Positions 9,001-17,682 of a stretch of DNA of 64,000 nt are shown one piece after another. This stretch comes from UBA974 sp002292405 (GTDB lineage Bacteria; Bacteroidota; Bacteroidia; Flavobacteriales_D; Sanyastnellaceae): contig CALTBR010000002.1 in assembly GCA_943842425.1 (NCBI GenBank), forward strand, positions 372,001-436,000. Reading direction: 5' to 3'. A program made the translations under genes and the position numbers. Position 1 is the first letter of the stretch. Each line of letters opens with the position of its first letter. The notes under the pieces were generated by a model. The model did not search any database. It was not told where the DNA came from and saw only the letters and a program-made list of their open reading frames with translations.

Positions 9001-10053
9001 ATGTGGACAAGAAACAAAGTTTCATCTCTGCTAGGTTTAATACTGATATCCTTTATTACATTATCGTCTTGCACGGAAGATAAATGGACAGTCGATGTGA
9101 GTGAGATAACACTACCTACTGATTTTTCTGTTAGAAACTTTAATTGGGAAATTCAACATCTCTCTGAAAACGACTCTAGTTCTCTTATTCAATTGAGACA
9201 TAATTACAAATTATTTTTGACAGATTATTGTGAGGATATTTTAAAAATAGGGAGTTCTCAATCAATCGAAACAATTGACAAACTGAATGAGTTTGTGGCA
9301 CACCCTGACACAAGAGAAACGCTTTTAGCAATTGACTCAACTTCTGGTGATCCTGAATTTCTGAGAGGCGTTTCTTTAGATCTTGAAAACGGGTTTAAGA
9401 GACTTCATGTATTTATGCCCAATGTAAAAATTCCTGAAGTTATCTGGATGAATAGCGGATTCAATTTTGCTGTATACCCGCGAGATGAATTTGTAGCAGT
9501 GGGGTTAGAGTGGTTTTTAGGTCCTGAACATCCCATACTAAAGCTTTTGCCTCCAGATAGATTTCCTAAATACCAACAACTTAGAATGCACCCAGACTTA
9601 ATGGCAGCAGATGCAATGAAAGGATGGATGCTTGTTCACTTTATCAATCGAGGGTATACTGGAGAAAAATGTGTCGATGACATTCTTTATTGGGGGAAAG
9701 TGTTGTGGCTGTTAGGTAAATGCATGCCTGAACAATTTGAACATGTGCTTATGGATTGGACTCCAGAGGATTTAGAATGGGCTAAGGCAAATGAAAGAGC
9801 TATTTGGTTAGAACTTCAACCTGCGAATGTGCTATTCGAAACAAATCGCACTGTATTCCACCGATGGTTAACAGATGGTCCATTTACCAAGTTTGGCTCC
9901 ATCCCTCAAGAAAGCCCTGACCGATTAGGCGTATGGATGGGGCTTAGAATTGTTAAGAATTTTATGGATCAAAATCCTGAAACTTCAGCAGAGCAGCTAT
10001 TTTCAGAGACTGATTATATTCCATTCCTTAAATCTTACCGACCTGAGCGATAA
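9001..10053 (+). CDS. gldB: Gliding-motility lipoprotein GldB
   Basis: The frame is open from 8902, but the ATG at 9001 gives a clean lipoprotein signal MWTRNKVSSLLGLILISF with lipobox LSSC and Cys24 as the lipidated residue. The body (350 aa total) shows features I associate with GldB: FAVYPRDEFVAVGLEWFLG, then HPDLMAADAMKGWMLVHF. In Flavobacterium johnsoniae GldB is required for gliding and type IX secretion. gldC follows after 27 bp, and T9SS cargo proteins occur elsewhere in the window. The identification rests on recalled family features plus the adjacent gldC, not on an alignment. Confidence 0.82.
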   Translation: MWTRNKVSSLLGLILISFITLSSCTEDKWTVDVSEITLPTDFSVRNFNWEIQHLSENDSSSLIQLRHNYKLFLTDYCEDILKIGSSQSIETIDKLNEFVAHPDTRETLLAIDSTSGDPEFLRGVSLDLENGFKRLHVFMPNVKIPEVIWMNSGFNFAVYPRDEFVAVGLEWFLGPEHPILKLLPPDRFPKYQQLRMHPDLMAADAMKGWMLVHFINRGYTGEKCVDDILYWGKVLWLLGKCMPEQFEHVLMDWTPEDLEWAKANERAIWLELQPANVLFETNRTVFHRWLTDGPFTKFGSIPQESPDRLGVWMGLRIVKNFMDQNPETSAEQLFSETDYIPFLKSYRPER

Positions 10054-10068
10054 GTAACAGATAAATGC

Positions 10069-10076
10069 TAATTTTG
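10069..10076 (+). promoter_or_regulatory. Candidate -7 element (TAATTTTG) before gldC
   Basis: An exact TAnnTTTG match ends 4 bases before the gldC ATG. No TTG lies at the ideal distance upstream, so this is half a promoter at best. If used, gldC would have its own near-leaderless transcript in addition to read-through from gldB. Confidence 0.25.
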
Positions 10077-10080
10077 CATT

Positions 10081-10449
10081 ATGTCAGAAAACATCATTAC
10101 AATCAAGGTTAGTACAGATGAAAATCATGTGCCAACTGATATAATTTGGTCAGCCGAAGGAGGAGATATTAAGAGCAGGCAAGCAAAAGCAATGTCGTTA
10201 TCGATGTGGGACGAGAAAGACAGAACATCTATGAATATGGACCTCTGGACGAAGGATATGAGCGTCGATGAGATGAAACGATTCATTTGCGACAGCATGA
10301 TGACTCTTGCAAAGACTTTAGAAACTGCCACCTCAGACAAAGGCCATGCGGAAGCAATTAGAGGCTTTACTAGTGAACTTGCTAAAAGAATTGGAATTAT
10401 CGAAGCGAATGACGAAGAGGTCGAGGGAAATCAGACAAAATCAGAATAA
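10081..10449 (+). CDS. gldC: Gliding-motility protein GldC
   Basis: 122 aa, no signal peptide. It matches GldC features: MSENIITIKVSTDENHVPTD, then AKAMSLSMWDEKDRTSMNMD, LWTKDMSVDEMKRF and a helical C-terminus. GldC supports, but is not essential for, gliding in F. johnsoniae. It follows gldB on the same strand and its last codons overlap the 3' end of the convergent engB by 9 bp. The C-terminal tail after the conserved part is acidic and polar. Confidence 0.9.
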   Translation: MSENIITIKVSTDENHVPTDIIWSAEGGDIKSRQAKAMSLSMWDEKDRTSMNMDLWTKDMSVDEMKRFICDSMMTLAKTLETATSDKGHAEAIRGFTSELAKRIGIIEANDEEVEGNQTKSE

Positions 10450-11067
10450 AACGTTCGTTGACTCGATAAAGTTTAACAGCTCATCTCTCCCATCTCCTTT
10501 TACTGCGCTTGTAATAAAAATAGGCGGCATCTTGTGCCACTGCTTAAGCATAATAGTCTCATACTTAGATTGAAATCCTGAACGTTCAGCCTTATTAAGC
10601 TTATCAACTTTTGTAAATACTAGTACGAAAGGTAGCCCCACCTCTCCCATATAAGCCATAAATTCAAGATCTACTTTTTGGGGGGCTAATCTAGAGTCAA
10701 CTAGCATCATCGTGCACATTAAATTACTTCGTCCTTCTAAAAACTGCTTTGACGTCCTCTCCCATTTCACCCTCTCAGATTTTTTAATTTTTGCATACCC
10801 AAACCCTGGTAAATCCGTTAGATACCAAGACGTTTCCCCAGCCTTTTCTGCTATTTCATCACCGTTAATAGCAAAGTGATTTATGAGCTGCGTCTTTCCA
10901 GGTGTACTGGAAATTTTAGCTATGCTAGTCCTATCAACTACCATGTTAATAAGGGATGATTTGCCCACATTAGACCTTCCAATAAATGCGTATTCAGGCC
11001 TATCCATACTTGGACATTCTCTAGGATGAGCGCTACTTTTTACAAAATCAACAGATCTGATTACCAT
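10441..11067 (-). CDS. engB: Ribosome biogenesis GTPase EngB/YihA/YsxC
   Basis: 208 aa TRAFAC GTPase for 50S assembly. The G motifs are all visible: G1 GRSNVGKSSL, the switch I region with PGKTQLINHF, G3 DLPGFGYAK, G4 TKVDKLNK and G5 TSAVKGDG. It is 3 bp downstream of the alpha/beta hydrolase gene on the minus strand, so the two are probably co-transcribed. A location just before the dcw cluster is common in Bacteroidota. Confidence 0.96.
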   Translation of the reverse strand: MVIRSVDFVKSSAHPRECPSMDRPEYAFIGRSNVGKSSLINMVVDRTSIAKISSTPGKTQLINHFAINGDEIAEKAGETSWYLTDLPGFGYAKIKKSERVKWERTSKQFLEGRSNLMCTMMLVDSRLAPQKVDLEFMAYMGEVGLPFVLVFTKVDKLNKAERSGFQSKYETIMLKQWHKMPPIFITSAVKGDGRDELLNFIESTNVLF

Positions 11068-11070
11068 GTA

Positions 11071-11844
11071 CTATAGTTTATTAGCTATTCCTCTCTGAGA
11101 GTACCACTTATCTAGAATTACATTAAATTCGTCAGGATGCTCCATCATAGGAGCATGTCCACATTTATCTATCCAGAATAGATCTGCATCAGGAAAACCT
11201 TTTAAAAAAGCTTCGGCAACTTCAGGTGGGGTTACAATGTCATTTTTCCCCCAAATAAGGCAAACCGGTAGATTCATGGCCGGTAAATCATTCTCCATGT
11301 TGTGTCTAATCGCGGATTTTGCAATGGAAAGGATTCTTAAAACTTTATTCCTGTCGTTCACTGCTTCAAAACACTCATCAACCAATTCGTCGGTCGCGCG
11401 GCTTGGGTCAAAAAATGTAAGCGCGACTTTATTCCTAATGTACTCTTTGTCTTCCCTTCTAGGAAAACTGTTTCCAAAAGCATTCTCATAAAGACCACTG
11501 CTTGCTGTCAACGTTAAAGACGCAACACGCTCTAAATGGTTTTTTGTAAAAATTAGTCCTACATGACCTCCTAAACTATTTCCAACAAGATGCACTTTAT
11601 CTAACTGAAGAGCATCAACAAACCCTTTAACATGCTCTGCTATATATTTCGCACTTGTTTTCCGGAGGGGTAATTCATAGATGGGTAAGACAGGTGTTAG
11701 CACTCTAAATCGTTCACTAAAGTACTTACGCGCATCCTGAAAGTTACTTAGAGCACCGAAAAGGCCATGTAAAAAAACCAAAGGCTCTCCGCTTCCCTCT
11801 TCTACATATCTAAATTCGCCTAGCTCAATGATTGTAGCGTCCAT
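11071..11844 (-). CDS. Alpha/beta-fold hydrolase
   Basis: 257 aa. Oxyanion region FLHGLFGALSNF at about 24-35, nucleophile elbow GNSLGGHVG with the catalytic serine at about residue 92, acid in IWGKNDIVTPPE, and histidine in DKCGHAPMMEHPDEF. The complete triad indicates an active esterase or hydrolase. The substrate is not evident; a MenH-like or lipase-like role cannot be separated by eye. It is transcribed away from mraZ and leads into engB. Confidence 0.88.
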   Translation of the reverse strand: MDATIIELGEFRYVEEGSGEPLVFLHGLFGALSNFQDARKYFSERFRVLTPVLPIYELPLRKTSAKYIAEHVKGFVDALQLDKVHLVGNSLGGHVGLIFTKNHLERVASLTLTASSGLYENAFGNSFPRREDKEYIRNKVALTFFDPSRATDELVDECFEAVNDRNKVLRILSIAKSAIRHNMENDLPAMNLPVCLIWGKNDIVTPPEVAEAFLKGFPDADLFWIDKCGHAPMMEHPDEFNVILDKWYSQRGIANKL

Positions 11845-12045
11845 ATTTATATTTATTTAAAAGACGAAACTACGCACCTATCGGCTCTATTTCATAACTC
11901 TTTGTACCTAAACATTAACTTAAGGTTGTACACATTGATTGTTAATATCCTGTTAAAACAGAAAATCAACAAGATTTACTAAATCGCTACAACCCAAGAA
12001 AAACGGCCTTTCCCAACGTTTCATTGTTTATCACTTTTCAACAAC

Positions 12046-12085
12046 GTGGTAGAAAGTGTCGATTAATGGTAAAAAGTGGTAAATC
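12046..12085 (+). promoter_or_regulatory. MraZ-box-like operator: four 10-bp units before mraZ
   Basis: Four units with strict 10-bp spacing: GTGGTAGAAA (12046), GTGTCGATTA (12056), ATGGTAAAAA (12066), GTGGTAAATC (12076). Units 1 and 4 share GTGGTA, unit 3 differs by one base and unit 2 is degenerate. MraZ is known in E. coli to bind repeated TGGGA elements at 10-bp spacing upstream of its own gene. Position (about 40-75 bp before the mraZ start) and periodicity point to autoregulation of the dcw operon. Confidence 0.7.
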
Positions 12086-12122
12086 TGCCTTAGTTTTGGG
12101 AATTCCAGTAACAATGGAAGTT

Positions 12123-12608
12123 ATGCTGAACCTATTAGGAGAACATACATGTAGAATTGACGCGAAGGGACGACTAATGTTCCCTGCCCGACTGCGAAGA
12201 CAATTGGAAAAAGTCCTACATCATGGCCTGGTAATCAATCGTGATATTTTTGAGAAATGTCTTGTATTATATCCTAAGCCAGAGTGGGATAATGTGAACG
12301 GGGAAATGACTCAACTCAGCAGATACAACAGGAAGCACCAACTGTTTCAAAGAAAATTCTTGAAGGGAGCCACCATTGTTGATTTAGATGCATCTGGAAG
12401 ATTAAACATTCCAGGAATCCTCTTAGATTATGCTGGCATTGATCTGCAAAAGAGCAACGAAATCATTGTTTCGGGGTTGGGGGAGAAGGTCGAGATCTGG
12501 ACAGTTGATGCTTATGAAAAACAGGTATTGGGAGAAGACACCGATTTCGATTTTGGAAACCTGGCTGAAGATGTGAGACGAGATATTGAAAAAGGCAGCG
12601 CCACTTAA
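12123..12608 (+). CDS. mraZ: Transcriptional regulator MraZ
   Basis: First gene of the dcw cluster. The start at 12123 (MLNLLGEHTCRIDAKGRL) matches the usual MraZ N-terminus; the open frame extends to 12024, but that stretch contains the operator repeats, and an ATG at 12114 is the only close alternative. The two AbrB-like swapped-hairpin halves carry the MraZ signatures DAKGRLMFPARLR and DLDASGRLNIPGILL. About 161 aa. MraZ forms a ring that binds the box upstream and represses or tunes the operon. rsmH follows after 3 bp. Confidence 0.93.
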   Translation: MLNLLGEHTCRIDAKGRLMFPARLRRQLEKVLHHGLVINRDIFEKCLVLYPKPEWDNVNGEMTQLSRYNRKHQLFQRKFLKGATIVDLDASGRLNIPGILLDYAGIDLQKSNEIIVSGLGEKVEIWTVDAYEKQVLGEDTDFDFGNLAEDVRRDIEKGSAT

Positions 12609-12611
12609 AAC

Positions 12612-13541
12612 ATGGAACAAGCCTACCACGTACCCGTCCTTCTAGATTCCTCAATTGAGCATCTCAATCTCGGCGACGGTAGCGGTACGTGGATGGACGC
12701 TACGTTTGGAGGAGGGGGGCATAGCCGAACCATATTAAAAAACCTAAATTCAGAAGGCATACTAGTCAGTTTTGATCAAGATCCAGATGCGGTTAAAAAT
12801 ACGATTAACGATGATAGATTTACCCTTGTTGAAGCTAATTTCAGATACGCAAAACAATTTCTCAGCCTTAACGGTGTAAAGAAAACGAAAGGCATATTAG
12901 CTGATTTAGGGGTGTCATCTCACCAGTTTGATACGGCAGACAGAGGTTTTTCCTTAAGAATGGATGGCCCTCTTGATATGAGGATGAACCACGAATCAGG
13001 AATCTCAGCGGCAGATTACTTATCTGACTGTACATGGGAAGAGTTAATGGTCGTTCTAAAAATGTATGGAGAGGTAAAGAGACCGGACAGAGTTGCGAGA
13101 GCAATAGTCTCTGCAAGAGACAATAGACCTATTACCACTACAGGAGATCTCGTAAACATCTTAAGTAAGATGGCTCCTGGCGGGCGTGAAAATAAATTCT
13201 ACGCACAAATTTTTCAAGCATTAAGAATAGAAATCAACGACGAGCTTTCTGCTCTACGTGATCTGTTGGAACAGGCAACAGATTTATTAGAACAGGGCGG
13301 GAGGCTCGTTGTGATTTCATATCACAGTTTAGAAGATAGACTTGTCAAACATTTTATGAGGTCTGGTAATTTCGAGGATGAAATAGATCAAGACATAAAA
13401 GGAAGGGTGCTCGCACCATTTAAGCCTGTAGTTAGAAAGGCTATTTGTGCATCAGCTGAGGAGGTTTTATTAAACCCACGAGCAAGAAGCGCTCGTTTGA
13501 GAGTTGCTGAACGGACTGAATTTTTATTAAAGTCATGCTGA
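12612..13541 (+). CDS. rsmH: 16S rRNA (cytosine-1402 N4)-methyltransferase
   Basis: Formerly mraW. Methylates C1402 in the ribosomal P site using SAM. 309 aa. The SAM-binding loop MDATFGGGGHSRTIL is at about 28-42, with GILADLGVSSHQFD and RGFSLRMDGPLDMRMN in the middle and VISYHSLEDRLVKHF near the C-terminus, all diagnostic. It overlaps the next gene by 7 bp, consistent with one operon. Confidence 0.97.
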   Translation: MEQAYHVPVLLDSSIEHLNLGDGSGTWMDATFGGGGHSRTILKNLNSEGILVSFDQDPDAVKNTINDDRFTLVEANFRYAKQFLSLNGVKKTKGILADLGVSSHQFDTADRGFSLRMDGPLDMRMNHESGISAADYLSDCTWEELMVVLKMYGEVKRPDRVARAIVSARDNRPITTTGDLVNILSKMAPGGRENKFYAQIFQALRIEINDELSALRDLLEQATDLLEQGGRLVVISYHSLEDRLVKHFMRSGNFEDEIDQDIKGRVLAPFKPVVRKAICASAEEVLLNPRARSARLRVAERTEFLLKSC

Positions 13542-14074
13542 GAATCTTTAAAAAGAAATCATCGTCTATTGGATCCTCTGATAGCGGTAATAGACTTTTA
13601 ACCCCAGAGCAAAAAGCATCTCGCAAAGAGGCCGTTGATTTAGCGATAGTTGTAGCACAGGCAGCCAAGGAAGAGGCCGCAGAAAAAGCAAGGCGGGCAA
13701 GAGATAAATCTGGGAGGAAACCAATTGATAAAATAAAAAAACCAGCTAAAAAAAATGGAACTGGTAAGATTATTAAAGATATAATTAGTGGTAAATTTTT
13801 AACAAGTGAAGGTATAACCTCTCATATACCTTATCTCTTATTTCTTACCTCTTTGTTTTTAGCTTACATAAGCCTTGGATACAAGTTTGAAAATATTGAA
13901 CGCGATAAAATGCGAACTGAAAGGAATCTTGAGGAGGTTGTTTCAGAGTATAAAACGCTTAGATCTGAGTTAGAATCAAGACTACAACAAAGTAGAGTTG
14001 AGTCTGCAACTTCTGTATTAGGTCTTCAACAGCCTATTTCACCGCCAACACTTCTTAAGCAAGATGCAAAATGA
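13535..14074 (+). CDS. FtsL-like divisome protein with long basic cytoplasmic tail
   Basis: 179 aa. About 96 N-terminal residues are polar and Lys/Arg/Ala-rich, then one membrane helix at about 98-116 (YLLFLTSLFLAYISLGY), then a periplasmic coiled coil (RDKMRTERNLEEVVSEYKTL). This is the FtsL topology and the gene stands in the ftsL position between rsmH and ftsI. The cytoplasmic tail is longer than the short tails of E. coli-type FtsL. It overlaps rsmH by 7 bp and ftsI by 4 bp (ATGA). The function is inferred mainly from position and topology. Confidence 0.78.
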   Translation: MLRIFKKKSSSIGSSDSGNRLLTPEQKASRKEAVDLAIVVAQAAKEEAAEKARRARDKSGRKPIDKIKKPAKKNGTGKIIKDIISGKFLTSEGITSHIPYLLFLTSLFLAYISLGYKFENIERDKMRTERNLEEVVSEYKTLRSELESRLQQSRVESATSVLGLQQPISPPTLLKQDAK

Positions 14075-16221
14075 GAAGTGCAAGTAACAACACTTCAGAA
14101 ACAACAATTAAAACCGGGAGGTTTTGGGTTCTATTTGTAAGTCTGTGCTTTGTGGGAATTGCTATCCTTTGGAGGATATTTTCTATACAGACTATCGAAC
14201 ATGAGCATTGGACGGAAAGAGGTGCTGAATTTAAACATAGCATAAGGAATATTGCTCCTGCCAGAGGCCAAATCCAGGCAAGGGATGGGAGCTTATTAGC
14301 GACATCTGTGCCTGTTTACGATCTTAGATGGGACAGCCAGTGCGAAGCGATAGAATGGAGTATTTACAATGAAAAATTTGATTCTTTGTGTTCTCGTTTT
14401 GCCGATATACTAGGAGGAGATGCAAGAGATTTTTCAAAGCACTTTGAAACCGCAAAATCCAAAGGGAGTAGAGCTGCTTTATTTGCAAAAAACATCCCGT
14501 TTACGAAATATAAATCCTTAAAATCTCTCCCATTTATCAGAGAGGGAAGGTATAAAAGTGGATTTGTTTTTGAGAGAAAGGAGGTGAGGAAAAAACCGTT
14601 TGGGCAACTGGCAAAAAGAACAATAGGGATAGACAGAGAGAATAGTCGAGTGGGCATTGAACTTGCTTGGAATAAGGAGCTTGGAGGTGTTGAGGGTAAG
14701 CAAATGCAGAAGCGAATTAGTGGCGGTGCTTGGCTGCCCGTTACAGATGAATTTATTATCGAACCTCAAGAAGGACTTGATGTGGTAACCACAATAGATA
14801 TGCATCTTCAAGATGTTGCATCTTCAGCATTAAGGAATCAGCTTTTCAAGCACGATGCTGAGTGGGGAGTAGTCGTTCTTATGGAGGTAAAAACAGGATA
14901 TGTTAGGGCGATCTCAAATCTAAAAAGGCTTGAAGATTCCAATGGTCTGCCCTACTATAATGAAAGTTACAATCACGCATTAGGTACTGCAGTAGAACCT
15001 GGATCGACTTTTAAACTAGCCTCGCTTATGGCATGCTTAGAATCAGGGAAAATGGGCCTAGAAGATATTGTAGATACTGAAAATGGTGAGTATTATTTCC
15101 ATGATAGGAGAATGCGTGATTCGAATTGGAAGGAAGGAGGTCATGGTAAAATTTCGTTGCGTGAGTGCTTCGAAATGTCCTCAAATATTGGCTCTGCTCT
15201 ATCAGTAAAACAATGCTTCAGTCTAGAGCCTCAGGAATTTTTAGATCAATTAAAACTCATGGGAATTACTGAGCCTTTAGGTGTAAATCTCGTTGGAGAA
15301 GGAATCCCTAAAGTTTACTCTACAGTAGGAGAAGGTGATTGGTCTGGTATTTCCTTAACCCAAATGGCTATAGGGTATGAGGTTACGCAAACACCACTAC
15401 AAACCTTAGCTCTTTATGGCGCAATTGCAAACAATGGCAAGATGATGCGCCCAACATTTGTTACTGAAACTCAGCGAAAAGGGATTACGGTAGAAAATTT
15501 CGAGCCTGTCGTTGTAAAAAATAGAATTTGCTCTTCGAGCACGCTACGCGAGTGCAAAATAATGCTTGAAAGCGCATGCTTACCCGGTGGTAAGGGAACG
15601 GCCTCCAACTTATTCGTTAATAAACCCTATACAGTTGCAGGGAAAACAGGAACGTCAAAAATTGCCGAAAATGGTGGATATGCTAGTGGTAGATATAGGG
15701 CTTCATTCACAGGGTACTTCCCTGCTGACAATCCGGAATTCGTTTGTATCGTAGTCATAGCAGATACAAAAAGTGGGTCATACTACGGAAGCACTATAGC
15801 GGCTCCGGTTTTCATGGATCTAGCCGATTTAATTTATGCAACAGATCCATCATTCCACACCGTAAGCGATGAACCATTACTCGCTTTAACGGAAAGACAT
15901 CTTCCAACTTCAAAGAACGGAGCACGTGAAGAATTAGTGGGGCTATACAAGATTCTAGGCGTGCCTTTTATCCAAACAAATAAAGAAGGAGATTGGGTTA
16001 GAGTCACTACAGAATCCAACAATGTAAAACTTACAACACGAATATTTGAAGATAAAGCCGTTCCGGACGTACGAGGGATGGGTCTAAGAGACGCATTGTA
16101 TTTACTAGAAAATGCAGGAGTTAAGGTGAGATATGAAGGGAATGGCACCGTTAGAAAACAATCAATCCCTGCGGGCACTCCACTGACACCTAAATCAACT
16201 ATTACAATTGAATTGTCGTGA
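14071..16221 (+). CDS. ftsI: Division transpeptidase, class B PBP (FtsI/PBP3) with C-terminal PASTA
   Basis: 716 aa bitopic protein. Membrane segment at about 18-36, a pedestal domain starting with ARGQIQARDGSLLATS, then the transpeptidase domain. Catalytic motifs: SxxK at S312 (EPGSTFKLAS), SxN at S370-N372 (MSSNIGSA), KTG at K525-G527 (AGKTGTSK). A single PASTA domain closes the protein (about 650-716, VPDVRGMGLRDALYLLENAG). It cross-links septal peptidoglycan with FtsW. A PASTA tail on FtsI is usual in Bacteroidota. Its 3' end overlaps murE by 4 bp. Confidence 0.95.
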   Translation: MRSASNNTSETTIKTGRFWVLFVSLCFVGIAILWRIFSIQTIEHEHWTERGAEFKHSIRNIAPARGQIQARDGSLLATSVPVYDLRWDSQCEAIEWSIYNEKFDSLCSRFADILGGDARDFSKHFETAKSKGSRAALFAKNIPFTKYKSLKSLPFIREGRYKSGFVFERKEVRKKPFGQLAKRTIGIDRENSRVGIELAWNKELGGVEGKQMQKRISGGAWLPVTDEFIIEPQEGLDVVTTIDMHLQDVASSALRNQLFKHDAEWGVVVLMEVKTGYVRAISNLKRLEDSNGLPYYNESYNHALGTAVEPGSTFKLASLMACLESGKMGLEDIVDTENGEYYFHDRRMRDSNWKEGGHGKISLRECFEMSSNIGSALSVKQCFSLEPQEFLDQLKLMGITEPLGVNLVGEGIPKVYSTVGEGDWSGISLTQMAIGYEVTQTPLQTLALYGAIANNGKMMRPTFVTETQRKGITVENFEPVVVKNRICSSSTLRECKIMLESACLPGGKGTASNLFVNKPYTVAGKTGTSKIAENGGYASGRYRASFTGYFPADNPEFVCIVVIADTKSGSYYGSTIAAPVFMDLADLIYATDPSFHTVSDEPLLALTERHLPTSKNGAREELVGLYKILGVPFIQTNKEGDWVRVTTESNNVKLTTRIFEDKAVPDVRGMGLRDALYLLENAGVKVRYEGNGTVRKQSIPAGTPLTPKSTITIELS

Positions 16222-17681
16222 AAATACTGAAAGATTTACTATACGACACAAGAATTTCCGAGATACACGGAACTACGCACACTGCCGTTGAGGGCATTGG
16301 TATAGACTCCCGTGAAGTAAAACCTATGGGGCTTTTTATTGCAATTAAAGGCACTCAGGTTGATGGGCATGATTATATCAAGCAGGCAATTACAAATGGT
16401 GCCACAACGATTATATGTGAATATATATCCGAAGATTTAATTCGACCTGAACCTGTCACTTTCGTAGTGGTAAAAAACAGTTCAACAGCTTTAGGAAAAA
16501 TCGCTGCTGCATACTACGACCACCCATCTAATGAAATTAAAATAATTGCTGTTACTGGAACAAACGGCAAAACCACAACTGTAACATTACTCCACAATCT
16601 GTTCAGAATGCTTGATCGTAAGGCTGGACTAATAGGTACAGTTGAGAATAGAATTATCGACAAAGTAGTTGAAGCCACTCATACTACTCCGGATGCTCTG
16701 AGTTTGCAGAAGCTGTTTAGGGAAATGGTCAGTTTAGGTTGCAAATTTTGTTTTATCGAAGCAAGTTCTCACGCAATAGATCAAAATAGATTGTCAGGAA
16801 CTAAAATTTCCGGCGCAGTTTTTACAAACATCACACATGATCACTTAGACTATCACAAAACGATAGACAACTATATAATCGCTAAGAAAAAGTTATTCGA
16901 TATGCTGTCCGTGAATGCGTTTGCATTAGTTAATTCCGATGATAATCATCACCAAGATATTACCACAGACTGTAAAGCAAATATTTCAACTTACGGTTTT
17001 GCATCGATAGCTGACATAAAAGGAAGAATCGTTGAAAATCAACTTCACGGACTTCACGTAAATATTGATGGCCAAGACCTCTACTCTAGGTTAGTGGGTG
17101 AGTTTAACGCTTCTAACCTGTTAGCAGTTTATGCAGTGGCTCAGCTTTTGGGATTTGACAAACTTGACACGTTAACACAGATGTCACTATTAAAGCCTCC
17201 TGCCGGAAGGTTTGAGTTTGTAGAAAGTCCCGATGGAATTACCGCAATTGTAGACTACGCACACACTCCTGACGCTTTAGAAAACATATTAAAAACTGTT
17301 TTTACTTTCAAAAAAGGGCAGGAAAGGGTCATTACAGTTGTCGGGTGTGGTGGAGATAGGGATGTAACAAAAAGGCCAGTTATGGCACGTGTTGCAGCAA
17401 CAGGTTCTGATAGGGTGTTCCTAACATCTGACAATCCTCGAACAGAAGATCCAGTAGCCATACTCGAGGATATGAAAGCCGGATTAGATCCTATTGAAAT
17501 GCGTAAATGCATCACTATTACAGATCGAAAAGAAGCTATACGAGCTGCTTCGCTCTTTGCTGAGCCTGGAGATATTGTCATTGTAGCAGGTAAAGGTCAT
17601 GAGACCTATCAAGAAATTAATGGAGTACAACACGATTTCGACGACAGAGTCGTGTTGCACGAAGCTTTCATAATAGCATAA
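16218..17681 (+). CDS. murE: UDP-MurNAc-L-Ala-D-Glu:meso-diaminopimelate ligase
   Basis: 487 aa cytoplasmic Mur ligase adding the third residue of the stem peptide. ATP loop TGTNGKTTT at about 113-121. The DNPR motif at residues 405-408 (SDNPRTEDP) is the marker for meso-DAP rather than lysine. Further family motifs are TTPDALSLQ and VAGKGHETYQ at the C-terminus. Four-base overlap with ftsI; mraY starts one base after the stop. Confidence 0.97.
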   Translation: MKILKDLLYDTRISEIHGTTHTAVEGIGIDSREVKPMGLFIAIKGTQVDGHDYIKQAITNGATTIICEYISEDLIRPEPVTFVVVKNSSTALGKIAAAYYDHPSNEIKIIAVTGTNGKTTTVTLLHNLFRMLDRKAGLIGTVENRIIDKVVEATHTTPDALSLQKLFREMVSLGCKFCFIEASSHAIDQNRLSGTKISGAVFTNITHDHLDYHKTIDNYIIAKKKLFDMLSVNAFALVNSDDNHHQDITTDCKANISTYGFASIADIKGRIVENQLHGLHVNIDGQDLYSRLVGEFNASNLLAVYAVAQLLGFDKLDTLTQMSLLKPPAGRFEFVESPDGITAIVDYAHTPDALENILKTVFTFKKGQERVITVVGCGGDRDVTKRPVMARVAATGSDRVFLTSDNPRTEDPVAILEDMKAGLDPIEMRKCITITDRKEAIRAASLFAEPGDIVIVAGKGHETYQEINGVQHDFDDRVVLHEAFIIA

Positions 17682-17682
17682 T

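Noticed and set aside
8921..9074. Upstream extension of the outer-membrane barrel gene to 9074
   Set aside because: It would place 51 charged residues before a perfect signal peptide and would overlap the gldB start region.
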